64,000 bases of DNA from Kryptolebias marmoratus (GCF_001649575.2 NC_051446.1:19318959-19382958); one strand, 5' to 3'. Shown: positions 1 through 12,555, counted from the first letter of the stretch. Numbers and translations: made by a program. Notes: generated by a model not told the origin, from the letters alone.

Positions 1-1659
1 CCATTCTGAGCTGATCTGATCATGAATTTTAGTGGGGGCAATTGTTTGAATACCTGTGATTAAAGGTTTAGTTTAATTTGATATCACAAAGTAGTACTAT
101 TGATCCCTTCTTTTGCAGAAAATCAAACAAACTGCCTCTCTAAAGACAATGAACTTTGTTTTTTTTAATGCGGTTTCAAGCTTTGCAAAAAAAAAAAATC
201 AATGATTTAAATATCAGAAGTTGCTCATTGAAATGGAGTCGATCAGCTGATAATTGACATTATCAGTTGATGGTATTAAACTGTAGCAGAAGAAGAGGGT
301 ATAAATTGTGCCAAATAATATGGAAATATTCACTAATGGGGCTTTTGGTAGATCAACATTACATCCATGCTGAAACACCACAGATTTCTTGAATAACCAA
401 CTTGGAGCAGTCATTCACAAAACAATTCATGAATAGAGTATTTCATCAGGCATTTCCATCTACATAAATGGAAAAAGGCAGCCCCTAACCCCCCCACCCC
501 CTCAAAAAAAAAAAAGAAGCAAGCTGGCTTTCTTTGACTGTTGCTAGGCTGGTGCTGCCTCTTTTTCAGCAATGGCCACAGAAATAGCGCCCTTCATACA
601 GTAACTGTTTATATGTAACTCATGTTACCATCACACGTGTAACTCAATCGGCCTGTTATCTGGGCCAGTTCTCAACACTGGTGTAATCATAGCCATCACT
701 CATTGCTCCACAACAATAGTTCAGGCTTGACTAGAAAGCTCAGCTGTTGCCATCAAGAAGGGGTCATTTTAAAATGAAACATCACAAACAAAGAGATATT
801 AGATAATCAAACAGTAAAGCATTCCAGTGGTGCTTTAATCTGATACCGGTTTAACACAGAGCTCTAAAGTATGCATGGGTTGATATTGTACCTTGAGGCA
901 GAAGTTAGTATAATTCTCTTAATTGGAAGTCCTCTTTCAAGAAGCACACGAGGACACACTTACACCAAAGCTTATCAGAGGAACCCTGCACATAAAGTGC
1001 TGCTCTGATCTTCTTAGTTTCCAAAAATGGGGGTTTAAAACGCAACTGTGATGATAAATGTGCCCCAGTTCAGTGCTCTCGATAGGAGAACCAAATGAAC
1101 CACTTTTTGAAGGTTGTGTGCCGGTGGTGTGACAAAACACGCAAAGTATGTCAAAGGTTTGGCCCGCATTCGTTGAACCAAGCGCGTGATGCGGATTCTT
1201 ACACCTTTCAAAGACAGCTCTTTCATCAGGCATGATCTGCTGCGTGTCTCCCACATCAAGCACGCGTGTCAGCCCGTCTGTGCAACTTCAAATGTTCTCC
1301 TGAACACTCCTGCATGCACAGACAAGTCCATGTTTATGTTGGCTTTGATGCAAGGAAACACATGGACCCTATTTGTCAGAGTCTGACTGCAGCCTTTAAA
1401 GGATGTGTTCACCCAAATCAAAAACAAAACTTCGTGATAGGCATCTGCCTCCACCATAATTTGATAAATGTGATGTTCAAAAAAAATCCAACATGGTCTT
1501 TTGATATGCGTTTCATATACAATGCATCAAAAAGCCACTAAAAAGATCACAGAGACAGGGACTTATTGAAGTTTGATCCTACTGCATGTATAAAAAGATG
1601 GAATGTGGACTAAAATGTAAATAAAAACAAAATGATGACAAACGTCAAACATTACTAAA

Positions 1660-2400
1660 AGTATTCACTCACCCAACCATATCATTGAATACAGGTGTTC
1701 CAATCACATCCATGGCCACGGGTGTATAAAATCAAGCACCTATGCAAACTGCCTTTACAAACCTCTGGGAAAGAATGGATCGCTCTCAGGAGCTCAGTGA
1801 ATTCCAGCGTGGTGCCGTGATAGGATGCCACCTGTGCAGTAAGTCCAGTTGTGAAATTTCCTCATTACTAAATATTCCCCAGTCAACTGTAAGTGGGATT
1901 ATAACCAGGTGGAAGCGATTAGGAATGACAGCAACACGGTCATGAAGTGGTAGGCCACATAAAATCACAGCGCAGGCTCAGTGGATGCTGAGGAGCATAG
2001 TGGACAGATGTCACCAACGTTCTGCAGAGTCATCAGCGACAGACCTCCAAACTTCATGTGGCCTTCAGATTAGCTCAAGAACAGCGTGTAGAGAGCTTCA
2101 TGGAATGGGTTTCCATGGTTGCATCCAAGCCTTACATCACCAAGTGCAAAGCGTTGGATGCAGTGGTGTAAAGCTTGCCACCACTGGACTCTAGAGCAGT
2201 GGAGATGTGCTCTCTGGAGGGATGAATCACGCTTCTCTGTCTGCCAATTCAATGGATGAGTCTGGGTTTGGCTGCTGCCAGGAAAACAGTACTTGTCTGA
2301 CTGCACTGTACCAAATTTAAAGTTTGGTGGATGAGGATTATGGCCTGGGTTGTTTATACAACATCTCTGCTGTTTTAGAATGCCATTGTGAAAAGTGTTT
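1660..2400 (+). mobile_element. Decayed Tc1/mariner transposon with transposase remnants
   Basis: The plus strand keeps a recognisable Tc1 transposase in pieces. About 1774-1942 encodes the N-terminal helix-turn-helix part (SELSEFQRGAVIG-like, then QSTVSGIITRWKRLG). A TGA at 1943-1945 interrupts it where the family normally has an arginine, consistent with CGA to TGA decay, and the same frame continues to 2191. A frameshift near 2100-2120 then leads to the catalytic part with WTLEQW and DESRF (2221-2235), followed by KFGG near 2320 with further stops. It cannot make a working enzyme. The exact terminal repeats were not resolved. Confidence 0.8.
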
Positions 2401-5104
2401 GAGAGATTTTACAAAAGGTGATTTTTGAAGCAATTGTTTTAAACAAACAGGGTCAAAAATGTTCAGTTTACAACACAAAATGCACAACAGTGAACGAGTC
2501 AAAAGATGCTTCAATCAAATATTAGTTTGAGACTCATCTTTTATTGAAATTCCTTTTTGTGTATTCTTTTTTTTTTCCTGGAATTTTCTATGTGAAGGAT
2601 GCTGCAGAGATGGCATTGATTTTTTTTTTCTGCCTCATTCCATCAATGTTGTTGTTGCTCCTGTCTTTCATTACAAACAAAATGACCCCATTACATGTAT
2701 TGTAAATCTTCAAAAAAATATTTTAGTTTCGGAATAGCAATTACCAGAACCTAGTTTGCAGAATAAATATCAAACAAAACAAATGCTACAGTATCTGAAT
2801 AAATGGACAGATCTTGCTGCTCTCAACACCAAAGAAACAAAACAAAACACAACTATACAAGAGATGAATAAAAACAGCCAACTAAAGAAATCTAAAGAAA
2901 TCATTATGGGTAGTATTTTTCTCAAGGCACTCATTACCATGTGCGATGTTCTTCAAGGCTGTGTGTTTGGAATGAATAATTTACTAATTTCATTCATATT
3001 GTGAGTCACAACTCAGCATCAATCACTATGGGAAAGATTTTTTTAACTGTTTTTTTTTTTTTTTTTTGACTGTCATTTCATTTTTTTAAACATTTATTGA
3101 AAATGTGCTCTTGGTTGAGTACAAGTGGCTAAGTTCTCGCCCAAAAAGATACTTTCAAGCCATCTTTCAAATGTGTCTAATTTCTGAGAATTAGATGGAC
3201 GGACAGCCGCACTGCAAAGGCATGAAAATCTTTTCTTTCATTACTGTAGGTGAATACGGCTTTGTGCTATATAAGACCAATACGTCACATGCAGCCCTGA
3301 GTCACGAAGGACACACAGTTGCCTTTCAGGAAATTATGTTATTGGAGTACACAGTGTGGCATTGTCCACGTAACATTCACTGTTTTACATAAAGAAAGAA
3401 GACCCAACTCTCTCTGTGTTGTTGTGTTAATAGTAACATGAAGAGAAAAGAGGAAAAAGAGAGATTTTTTGCTAACTGCTTACAGCTTTCTCACCAAAGA
3501 GTCAGATCAGGTGATAGGTTTTGTTTTTGGTTTTTTAATGTTTTTTACGGAAACATGGGTGAAATGCTGTGTGTCTGCATGACTCATTTAAAGCTCCTGG
3601 GTCATGAGGTTATCTTCACTTAATTTAGTAAATGTTATTTCTGTCAAGAGCAGTTCAGGGAGCTGCTTTAGAACAGCTCGAGAGGTGCTTTGGCCCGGTC
3701 AAACCTGCCAATTCAAATGTCACGAGCCGGTTTGAAAATGAGCTCCAGTTCGCAAACAGCTCTTTGTAGCGCTGCTCGGTCACAGAATTAAAACCCACTC
3801 AAAACCCACAATGACACGCGACAGAAAACTGACATCTTGACGTGATCTAGGTGGTTGATTAGAATTCAATTTGTTACAGATGATCACACTTTTTTTTTAA
3901 ACTTAGGAATGCCTTTTATTAAATTCTGCGTTTCCCTTTTGAATCTATAAAGTTTTTACACGAGTTTGAACGTCAGAATGAAACTTGGACAGTTTTCACC
4001 GATCGTCCCACTCAAAAGATCAAGTTTACATTTTTTAACTTTTTTTGCAATGTGCTTTACATTCCTTCTGATTCATAAAAGTTGCCATAGTGGTTCAGTT
4101 CAGCTACTGCAGAAAGTCAATTTAGGACAAACTGATTTGTAAGAACAAAGAATTGAGAGATGACGTGACACCCTAGCTGCTCATTATTGATTCCTCAGCG
4201 CACAGCTGCTGCAGCTGTGACACGTAAACTCTTGGCCTAGATGTGGTTGTTATTGTTCGGACTTCAGCTGCCGCTTTGGTTCAGTCTGTGGCTCTGTGGA
4301 CATTTCCAGCTGTTCTATCATTTCAGCCTTCCGTCCAATATTTCACCAATATGCCATAAAAACAACACCGCGGGGAATCCTAACAGCCAACGAGCAAGCA
4401 GCAGTGACAGCTGTGTCATCTCAAACCTGCAGTCACGCCGGTCAGTAAGAGAGCTGGCAAAGCACTTTTCCGTCTTGTGCCTGAGCAGCCACAGCTGAGC
4501 GACTCTTACTGCAGGCATAACAGGCAGCAGACTACTGTATAACAAGTTATCGTGTTACACCTCTGCCTCTCTGCGGAAATGAAAAGGTTAGGTAATGGGG
4601 AGGGAGGCAAACACATAAGAAAGAAAAGTAAAAGTAGCCCTAAAAGATCTTTGACTCTTTTAAAGCATTTCTTCAACACACATGAGCTACTGCCTCTGCT
4701 TTGCAAACAGTCAACTATCTCAAGATGAAAGCTTTCAGATAAACTTAGCACATATTTAAGCCTGTGTTTTAACACTTACCTGCTCTGTCACTGGTTATTC
4801 CCACTGCTCTGACCCAGACATTAACTGAATAATTAAGTGGGTTTGATCAGCATCATTGATTTGGAATACTGCACGTATAGATGGCCAATAAGGACATTCC
4901 AGGAGTGATACCTAATGATGTGTTTGTTTTTTATTTTTAATGAAGCGACTCCTCATTAAAAATCTACATTAAGAAGACACAACAACATGTTTTTAAGCCC
5001 CTAATGTTAAGCAATCTCTCACTGCACACAGAGGCAAAAACAGCTACAAGATGGAGTGTTGCTTTAATGAATAATTTGTATAAAAATATGATGCAAGTGA
5101 TAGC

Positions 5105-5753
5105 TTAAAGGGATAATTCAGGTCTTCTGAAGAGGACAGGATAGGACTAGTCAGTATCTTACCTGCAGAAGACATCACTCAGAACAATTTCATGTTGGAG
5201 AATCTGAATTTGAATGGTTAAAGTAACAGCTTGTTTTGCTGTGCCCAATTAAGATTTTAGCACCCTAAATTAAGTTTTAACAATTTAAAATAACTAACAC
5301 CTCAGATTTCTTTATAGCTGTAAAAGAAAATGCTATGCTGTAAAGTTTTACATCACATTACCTTTGTATCCGATAGTTACACAAACTATTTGTTTAACGT
5401 GTTATATTTTCTGATGTGTTTTACTTGGAATGTGTTGCAACCAACCACATATTGCATTTAAACATGGACAGTGCTTAGTGTAAAAGAAACCCATAGACAT
5501 CAAAGTGTAAAAGAACCAGTGTAGTTTAAAGCATTCACTCAAACTATTACAAAATGTTTGAGGTAGGAAATGTTTTAGATGACTAAAAATCATTTTGGAA
5601 TAGGCCCCAGTGCGCAAACTGTTCATATGACTCCCCCATATGAATTTCTTCCTGATTCACCAACATGAGATCACTCTGACTGCTGTCTTCTGCAGGTAAG
5701 ATACTGACTACTCCTATGAGAAAGTGCATTCTCTACTTTCTTGTCACACTTAA
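5105..5753. mobile_element. Non-autonomous TTAA-type DNA transposon with long inverted arms
   Basis: The left end reads TTAAAGGGATAATTCAGG. A segment at about 5146-5174 (ACTAGTCAGTATCTTACC and on) is repeated as its near-perfect reverse complement at about 5686-5713, and similarity extends over roughly 70 bases per arm. TTAA occurs at both proposed ends, as in piggyBac or Kolobok elements. No transposase is present. The outer part of the right arm has diverged, so that boundary is approximate. It ends only about 27 bases from the adamts14 exon 2 donor. Confidence 0.55.
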
Positions 5754-5779
5754 ATATCATATGTGCATGCATGACTTAC

Positions 5780-6195
5780 CAGTCCATCACAGTTGCTGAT
5801 AGCCACAGAGGCTTCTGGCATGTCAGTCACATCTCCAGTGAAAACACAGTCCCTGTGGATGCGCTCCTTGGTCTTCTCTTTAAAGTCCTCCTGCCATTCC
5901 ACAAACGCTCCCGGGGCCACCAGCCTCCTGTTGGCCCTCAGGCGAAGGTGAAGTTCCTTCCCGAACACAGTGACGTTGAAAAACAAATGCTGACCTGAGG
6001 GAGAGGTGACTGAGGGCATCTCGGGGGCACCGCGGGCCACCCTTCTTCTGCTGCCAGGGCTCGAGGGATTTTCAGTAGCAGCAGCATTTTTACTTTCACT
6101 TCCAGCAGAGAGCACGTGAGAAATGTACCGGCCGTGGGAGTCTGTGCTGAATGGCACGATAAGACCATATTCATTTAACTTTCCAGAGAGGTGTT
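5780..6195 (-). CDS. adamts14: adamts14 coding exon 2 (prodomain)
   Basis: The exon begins after the acceptor CCCATCAG and ends at CTG before GTAAGT. It is 416 bases, completing codon 27 and adding 138 codons, so it ends in phase 0 with the block SNCDGL. Human ADAMTS14 continues here with a short LIR-containing segment, which is expected in the next exon outside the window. Confidence 0.92.
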
Positions 6196-6641
6196 CTGAT
6201 GGGACAAACAGTGTCAAAGTGAGAATCACAGTCACGGACCTATGGCAGACAACCTGCTGTGGAAAAAGACTATTTACAAAAAGGAAAGTATAAAAGCATA
6301 AATAATGAGAAAAATATGATGTAATTGTTCTTTTAATAAAGATGTGTGAGCAATATATGCAGCAATCAGTGAATATTCAGTGGAAATCCAGCAATCTCTG
6401 CATTGTTTTTAATCAGGAACAATAAGGCAATCAAACTTATTTTGCTGACTTTTTCAAAGAAGGCATTTATGTTTATTATTCCTCTAATTTTAAAATACCA
6501 GAGTGCCCTTTCTTTGCCCATTCCTAAAGGCGCAATATAACAGAAAATAACTGGCTACTCACCATGTGTTTCAGCAGCAAGAATATGCTCCAAAAATACT
6601 TGAGTGAGTGAAAAGCACATCAGCAAATACATACAATCCAT
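5780..6641 (-). CDS. adamts14: ADAMTS14-like procollagen N-proteinase, N-terminal part only (coding exons 1-2)
   Basis: This is the start of a secreted zinc metalloprotease of the ADAMTS2/3/14 group, which removes N-propeptides from fibrillar procollagens outside the cell. Coding exon 1 (6563-6641) gives Met1 to His26 with a hydrophobic signal peptide. Exon 2 (5780-6195) gives residues 27-165 of the prodomain. The two exons join in phase: one base is left over and completes Glu27. Visible family blocks are EHLSGKLNEYG, FNVTVFGKELHLRLR (with an NVT glycosylation site), NRRLVAPG..VEWQEDF and ASVAISNCDGL. A basic RRRVAR segment could be a convertase site. The metalloprotease, disintegrin and thrombospondin repeats must lie beyond the left edge, because I find no exon 3 in 1-5779. 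Family blocks alone leave ADAMTS2 or ADAMTS3 possible; position next to pald1 and nodal favours ADAMTS14. Confidence 0.9.
6196..6562 (-). other. adamts14: adamts14 intron 1
   Basis: This 367-base GT-AG intron separates the signal peptide exon from the prodomain exon. It is AT-rich and I see nothing else in it. Confidence 0.85.
6563..6641 (-). CDS. adamts14: adamts14 coding exon 1 (signal peptide)
   Basis: The ATG is at 6641-6639 and the exon ends at a GTGAGT donor after the first base of codon 27. The peptide begins MDCMYLLMCFSLTQVFLEH, a hydrophobic secretory leader. The start was chosen because it is the only ATG that joins in phase with exon 2 and gives a signal peptide. Confidence 0.85.
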
Positions 6642-6960
6642 AGCGAGAGCTGTGGTGCAGAGTTTTCTTTTATGCTGCAAACTTTACGCAGAGTCCTTTC
6701 CCCCCCACCCCNAGGCACAAAGGCAGGAGAAAAGTGCTCAGAGCTGAGCTCCAGCGAGGCAGCCGGGCATTTCGGAGCGCTCCCGGTCTCTACACGCCAA
6801 CGGGACGGATCCGCGCAAGTTGCTTCCAGTCCTTTGGCCTGCGCTGAACTGCAGAGACCGAGACGGCCCCGTCCATTTAGGGAGCCAAACTGGGGGGGAT
6901 AACTGGGGTGCTGATGACGACAACTCCCCCGGTATAAGAACCGGGATGGTTTGAAGTGGT
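6642..6960 (-). promoter_or_regulatory. adamts14: Probable adamts14 5' UTR and promoter region
   Basis: This stretch just upstream of the adamts14 ATG is distinctly richer in GC and CpG (best at 6740-6900) than its surroundings, which fits a vertebrate promoter. No TATA box or transcription start could be fixed. One ambiguous base (N) sits at 6712 in a C-rich run. Confidence 0.4.
6712..6712. other. Ambiguous base in a C-rich run
   Basis: A single N follows a CCCCCCCACCCC tract, indicating unresolved length or identity at a homopolymer. A second single N lies at 31609 beside a G run. Confidence 0.95.
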
Positions 6961-7638
6961 TTGCCCACTTTTTTTTTTTTCCTCTTTCCTTCTTCTGCTT
7001 CGTTTCTTCCTCTCCTTTTTCCCTCCTTAATTAACTTTTAGTAAGTTAACACACGCCTACGTTGAAGAGAAAGGAAGAAGAAGAAAGAAAAAAACAACTT
7101 GTAGGGTTCAGATGCAGAGACAGAGTGTCCCGGTGGTGGAACATCTGCCGTCCAGTCGTGCACAATTACGCACCGATGGCTCGGCTGCGGAAATTAAAGG
7201 CACTACGGCGCACAGCGGGAGCGCATTCTCTCTGCTAGACAACCACACATTAAGTCAACCAGTTTTTTTTTTTCGTCATAGGAGTCCCAGGACGTTATAT
7301 CATCATATTAAGTGGGGAGGAAAGACATTTCAACAGCTGATGGTCCGGTTTTTTTTTCTGTAAAAGGGTGGGGAAAGTCCAGATGCAAGGTAATAACTCA
7401 TAAACAGCGTGTTTACTTTAGCCCCACAAACACATGTTAGTAATAACATGGCAATAAATCAGGGAACACATTCCTGCACAGCCAAGCGATCCACACTTCC
7501 AAATAGACAATAAAATTATGGAAATACAAGAATAAAGAAAAGATAAAGAAGAGGCAAAGATGCTTCTTTAGTTATACCTAAACATTTTTTTGATGGCTTT
7601 CATTCTAAGAAAGAAGGATTAAGAGTCTTCCAAAGAAT

Positions 7639-7735
7639 CAGTTGTAGATGCCCATCCAGCGCTTACTTGTTGAAATTTCCATCAAAATCTGTCCAGTGGT
7701 TCATGAGATCTTTTGCTTACAGACAAACAGCATCG
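7639..7735 (+). repeat. Dispersed repeat family A, 3' partial unit
   Basis: It contains the family's conserved 3' block (AATCTGTCCAGTGGTTCATG, then GAGAT and ACAGACAAACAG), preceded by AGTTGTAGATGCCCATCCA. It runs directly into the next unit at 7736, forming a head-to-tail dimer. Confidence 0.75.
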
Positions 7736-8110
7736 TCTGCAACAGTTAACGCTTACGTTTTAAGCAAATAGCTCACACAATGAGTAACACTTGGAGCATG
7801 TGTTGTGAATGACTCTCATCTACAGTCAGGACAAATTTTAGCACAATATCTGTAAAACTGGCTGAGTTACAGTCACTTTTGTGTTTTTTACGATCAGTTG
7901 GCTGTGGCAACCATCTTGAATTGGGTCAGCTCCAAAAGTTAATCAGTTGTAGATGTCCATCTAATGATTACTTCCTGAGAGTTTCATTTAATTCTGTCTA
8001 GTGGTTCATGAGATATTTTGCTAACAGACAGGCAGATACACAGACACACACTGGCCAAAAACATTTTCAATCTCTCACCTGGCAATACAGGCAGTGAGAA
8101 CCACAAATAT
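7736..8110 (+). repeat. Dispersed repeat family A, near-complete unit
   Basis: It carries the family blocks in order: GTGTTGTGAATGACTCTCAT, ATATCTGTAAAACTGGCTGA, CAACCATCTTGAATTGGGT, AGTTGTAGATGTCCATCTAA and GTGGTTCATGAGATATTTTG. This is the best reference copy in the left part of the window. Confidence 0.8.
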
Positions 8111-9237
8111 CTTTCAGATACATAGAATATGAGGTTATTTCTTTTAAATCATCTTGTGTTCTCTGCAGGAAACATGTCTGCTTTCACATTCCAGTATCAT
8201 TACTCTGGTATCAACTAAATTAATTTTACATTATGCAACTCCCTGTTCTCAAATGGGTTTCATCTTCCTTCTTTTTCTTTTTCATAATCTGGCCTAATTC
8301 CTGCAGATGTCACTGTGAGCATATTTGCAAAAAGAGACTAATTCCAGTGACATCGACAGAGGTTTAGGATGTGTGAAAACTCAACAGCAGATCTCTCAGG
8401 CAACTGGGATTTCTTTTGGCTTCTGCTCGCTCTGCTGGAGTGCAGAGCAGGTGTGGGTTCTGCGCAGTCATCGCCTTGGGGCAGCTGAGAGGAGATTGGA
8501 TGGTGAGCCAGAGCTGTGCATTAATAAGCAGTGGAAACTAACCGCAGTATTAAGAGATGGAAACCATTAACTGCCTGTGAGAAGTTTTATGCTGTTTTTC
8601 CATCCATACTGTTTGGATTTTTTTTTTTCTTTCATAAGTCTCTAAAAGCCAGAAAGACATTCCACAATATAGCATAGTATTCAATTGGAAGCCTTGTTTT
8701 TTCCCCTTAGAAATGAATAGCTGCACTCAGAGTCTGTGGTTAAGTCCACACACACGAACAATTTTCTACAACAGAACACTCTGTCCTTTACAACACAAGT
8801 CAAACTTTAGTGCACTTTTGTCTCAAAGTGGATCTCAAAATTTGCACCAAATCACCAATGTTCAAAAAGCACGCAGAAGTCATTCCAAAAATATATACTT
8901 GATTCTCCTCAAACACTCAGACGTAGATCTCAAGGTCTAAAACACTGCTGAATTCATGCACATGTGGCTGCAAAGAGTCAAGCCTATTCCACCCTGTGTT
9001 TCCAGCCATATAGAGAGAAGTTACAGTACAGACTGTGAAACGGTGCATGCCTGAGTGTGTGCTGTAATGTTGTCTAGTCATGCCAGCGTGCTGAGAAAAT
9101 ATGTGACTTTGCAGAAGATGCAAAGCAGCTGTTAGTCTGGCCAGCAATTTAAGGGAAGAGGAGTGGCTGCAGCGAAGTGGATGGAGGCATCTGGGTCTGA
9201 AAAAGGTCAAAGTCAGGGGTTAAGTTTTACTTATCAC

Positions 9238-9282
9238 GCTGAAGAAGGTTTGATTTGCAAGGCAAATCAAACCTTCTTCAGC
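9238..9282. repeat. Perfect 21-bp inverted repeat with 3-base loop
   Basis: Bases 9238-9258 are the exact reverse complement of 9262-9282, separated by AAG. The arm begins GCTGAAGAAGG and ends GATTTGC. The bases just outside do not pair, so the palindrome ends abruptly. Confidence 0.95.
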
Positions 9283-9671
9283 AGCTACTGTGACATGACC
9301 ATAATTACATCAAGAAATCATAACAGAGTCATTTGTTTCCTGTTGAGAGTTAGATCCGATCCAGACATAGCTCAAACGACGTGATAAAATACACTTTTTT
9401 TGATGGATTAAAAAGTAGAACACCTATCAACGTGACACCATGAGTTATTGGTTCCTTCCTTAAAATCCTGTCATAGAGTCGTCTGACAGCAAAACTCTTA
9501 AAGAGCTACATTCATAGATACTGCAAGAGTCCGGTAAATACTTCAGCCTGGAGACTGACATTTGTGTTTGTTTTGGCTTTACAGTATGTATATGTTACAA
9601 CCTTGCTTTTGTTGATATAGTTCTAGTACTTTGTTGTTTTTCATGGTTGTAGTAAATCAGATTAAATGAGC

Positions 9672-9728
9672 TTTATGTAGGATTTAGTGCCATCTAGTGA
9701 AGAAGGAGCAGATTGCAACCAACTAAAA
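9672..9728 (+). repeat. Fragment of a common fish interspersed repeat
   Basis: The blocks GTAGGATTTAGTGCCATCTA and CAGATTGCAACCAACT match a repeat I remember as widespread in fish genomes. The classification and full extent are not visible here. Confidence 0.4.
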
Positions 9729-10620
9729 AAACCCTGCCCAACTTCTCAAATTTTGTGTTGCTCTTCTTGGACAGACAGTATCATTTTTTTGTCACTGACT
9801 GTCTTTTGAACTTGTCCTGAATGTAATCAGTATCCAGCAAACATACCAGGAAATTGCTGTGCTTCCTATTCCAATGCCAAGCTAAGTCATTCCAGTAGTT
9901 TGAATCTCACAATCACCCTAATGCAGAGGTTTTGTTTTTCTGTCGATAAAAAAGGCAACATGTTGCCAAGGAAAATAAGAGAGGCTAGGAGGAAGACAAG
10001 TCATTAATTATAAGGTTAGCAGTTCAATTTTGTCTTTTTCAAGATGTCAAATTACTTCAAGTGACCTTAAGTTAGACTGTATAGACTAAAAATGGTTGTT
10101 TGTTTGGCTGTAGATCTCAGTTTAGGTCTGGCTTTTCTGATTTTAAAAATTTTAAAAACTGCAGAATGTAAAATGGCAATTTCTTGAGCTTTAGTCAAAC
10201 TCCTATATTTACTAAGCTGTCCTAGTTCTTTCATTGTCCTAAACTAGAGTTGGTGTCCCACTGGGCTGCGGCTCTTGGAGGACTAGTTGGTGGCTCAAAG
10301 TTGTGGGAAAATTGCAAGAAAATAGGTAAAATTTCTGCTGCAGTCTCACTGAACGCTTGAGTTTTTTGTGACCAAGTGACCGGCAAGCTGTGAGCCCACA
10401 ATTTGAGAGGCCAGTTTCTGAAAATCACAACCTCTTATCATTCACACGGTTTGCAAAACTGCACCTTTATCATTTATTCTTATGAGGTGCACTTTTGAAA
10501 TGAAGACAGGCAGATCTGGACCAGTTTCTTAATAAAAATGAATGAGGCTGCTGAATATATCAGTCTGTCAGGAGTTGAGTAAACATTTAACTGGCTAAAG
10601 GTGCTGATCAGACGGGCTGA

Positions 10621-10734
10621 TGCTTTTGCCTCTTTCTCCATACTCCATGCTCTAAGACTGATGTCACAGCTGGTAAGGTACTGATAACTATTTGACAGAA
10701 CACCACTTTAAAGTTGACTGTATTATGCCTTTAA
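10621..10734 (+). repeat. Solo arm of the TTAA-type foldback element
   Basis: It shares ACTATTTGACAGAACA and a CTCTAAGACTGATGT-like block with the right arm of the element at 57981-58694. It ends in CCTTTAA, like that element. The opposite arm is missing. Confidence 0.5.
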
Positions 10735-12555
10735 GCTGAGCAACTGAACAAAAGAACTTGACCCGACCACAGCAACATTGTTTCCTTGTTTGTGAACTGC
10801 AATTTCAAAACTCTGAGGTTCACTTGCACATTGCCAAAGAGAAAGAGTGGACCACAGTTAGTATTTGAACGTGTATGCTTAATGTCCCATCAGGTCAGAT
10901 TTACAGTTATCAAGCATAATGTCCATTATAGCAGCCTTGGAGTTTTTAATGCAGAAACAAAGTCATCCGTAGCTCTAATGTAGAGCTTCTTTTGTTGTGA
11001 TGTCTGAATTCAGTTCATGTTTGCAAGATAACAAACAAAATTGAGTTAGGGCTTCTCACTAACAAAATCTTGATTGAGGAGGACCAGAAATTGAGTTTTT
11101 TGTCAATTCAGTCATTACTTTTTATCCTGCTGGCTGAGAATTTTCATTACCCTGCTCAGTGGGGTGTGTAATATATGGCCTATCAGGGATTCAGCATTAT
11201 TGCTTGTGGTAAACGAAAGCCTATAGACGTGCAGATTTAAGCGCATCACTTCACTGTCTCGTTATTATCAAATCCCTTAGACAACTAACAGCGTGCTCGA
11301 GTCTCAGGAGGTGTTTGCCCTGTTGCCTTTTTGCAACCCAAGAACAATCAAAGAGGACGGCGATGCACTCGTGCACCCTCACACCAGCAGCATGTCTCCT
11401 GTCCAGACCGGCTCTCTCATCTGCAGCGGGAGGCTTTCCACATGAAGTTCATTACATCCTCTCTTGCCGCTCTCCCCTCAATGCCGCCCTTTGTCCGTCG
11501 TAATCTCTGGATCCTTCAGAACCACTAGCTTGAGTTTCACTTTGGGGAGTACCTCAATGAGTTTGGAAGGGATTTCAAAGGCAAGGGGCCGCTATATCAT
11601 CCAAGCATGGTCCTCATGTCCTTAGCTTATCTTGACCTGGAGTCAAGTTGGCCGCATGCTGCAACTGAATAGCCCCTCTCCATATCCGAATGTTGTTTTA
11701 ACCGATTTATCTCTGCCGGCAATGCAAAATTCACAAACAGATGCAGTACTTTGGAAAAAGCTTTCCAGCATATTTCATTTAATATACCTCTCAAACCCCA
11801 TCACCTATAGGGTCAAAGTATTCATAGAGTCAAATGATAATTAAAGGAAACAAATACGGCAAACTCTGAAGCACAATTAAGAATTTGGATGACTTGGTTT
11901 ACGCTTACAACAGGCCAGAAGAGGCCGCGGTGTGCTAGAAATCCAAACAACTTCCGCACTCCCAAAGATAAGACTTCTGTGAACTTACAAGACGGGAAGT
12001 GATCTGAGATATCAGTCTTTCAAAGCAGGCCAGCAAAGCCAAGAGAGCTTCACAGATGTGCCGGCCGGCAGCTTTTAATCCTCGCACAGCCCTCTATTCT
12101 TGAGAGTGACCATATTTTTTTTTTTTTTAATTAAGACCCTACCTGTCCACATCAAAAGGTTTTTCAGATTAGTCTTTTGATCTGACTAAGCTCTTTATTA
12201 GGGTGTATGGAATATGTTAAGATTCAGCCCAACAATGAGTCATCTGTTTTGTGTAAATGTATGCTGCTTGATGCTTATAACCCACTCGGCTCTCCGAGGC
12301 TGGCACTGACACAAGACAAAGAGGCCGCACGGATATACGAGAGGTATCTTAGCTGCGCGTATCTGGTGCAAGAGGATGATGCTGAGATAAGGAGGGGAAG
12401 AGGAAAAAGGAAGCCGAGGAGGGAAGAGACAATCATCTGGCTCACCTTCGCAAAATCGGAAACTTCAATAAAAACCTTGCACAGTGGAGATTTGTGTTCA
12501 CAATATTTACGGTCAGTGAGTCCTTCAAGACACCAGATTCTTCACACAGAAGGGT

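Larger units (their letters stand above)
1..5779 (-). other. adamts14: adamts14 intron 2 (partial), with repeats
   Basis: No further ADAMTS exon could be found leftward of the exon 2 donor, so the stretch is taken as intron running off the window. It holds a decayed Tc1 transposon (about 1660-2400) and a TTAA-type foldback element (about 5105-5753). Open frames here are short and resemble no protein family I know. The remainder is AT-rich with homopolymer runs. Confidence 0.6.
6961..12555. other. Intergenic DNA between adamts14 and pald1
   Basis: No coding exon is recognisable on either strand. Perforin would be expected here from human gene order, but no MACPF-like segment was seen. The stretch holds a tandem pair of the dispersed repeat (7639-8110), a perfect hairpin (9238-9282), a fragment of a common fish repeat (about 9672-9728) and a fragment of the TTAA-type element (10621-10734). 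Confidence 0.6.

Noticed and set aside
6672..6902. Overlapping open frames in the GC-rich region upstream of adamts14
   Set aside because: GC-rich promoter DNA has few stops. The frames include the N at 6712 and look like no known protein.
9238..9282. MicroRNA precursor interpretation of the 21-bp hairpin
   Set aside because: The loop is only three bases and pairing stops at the arm ends, leaving no room for normal Drosha and Dicer processing.
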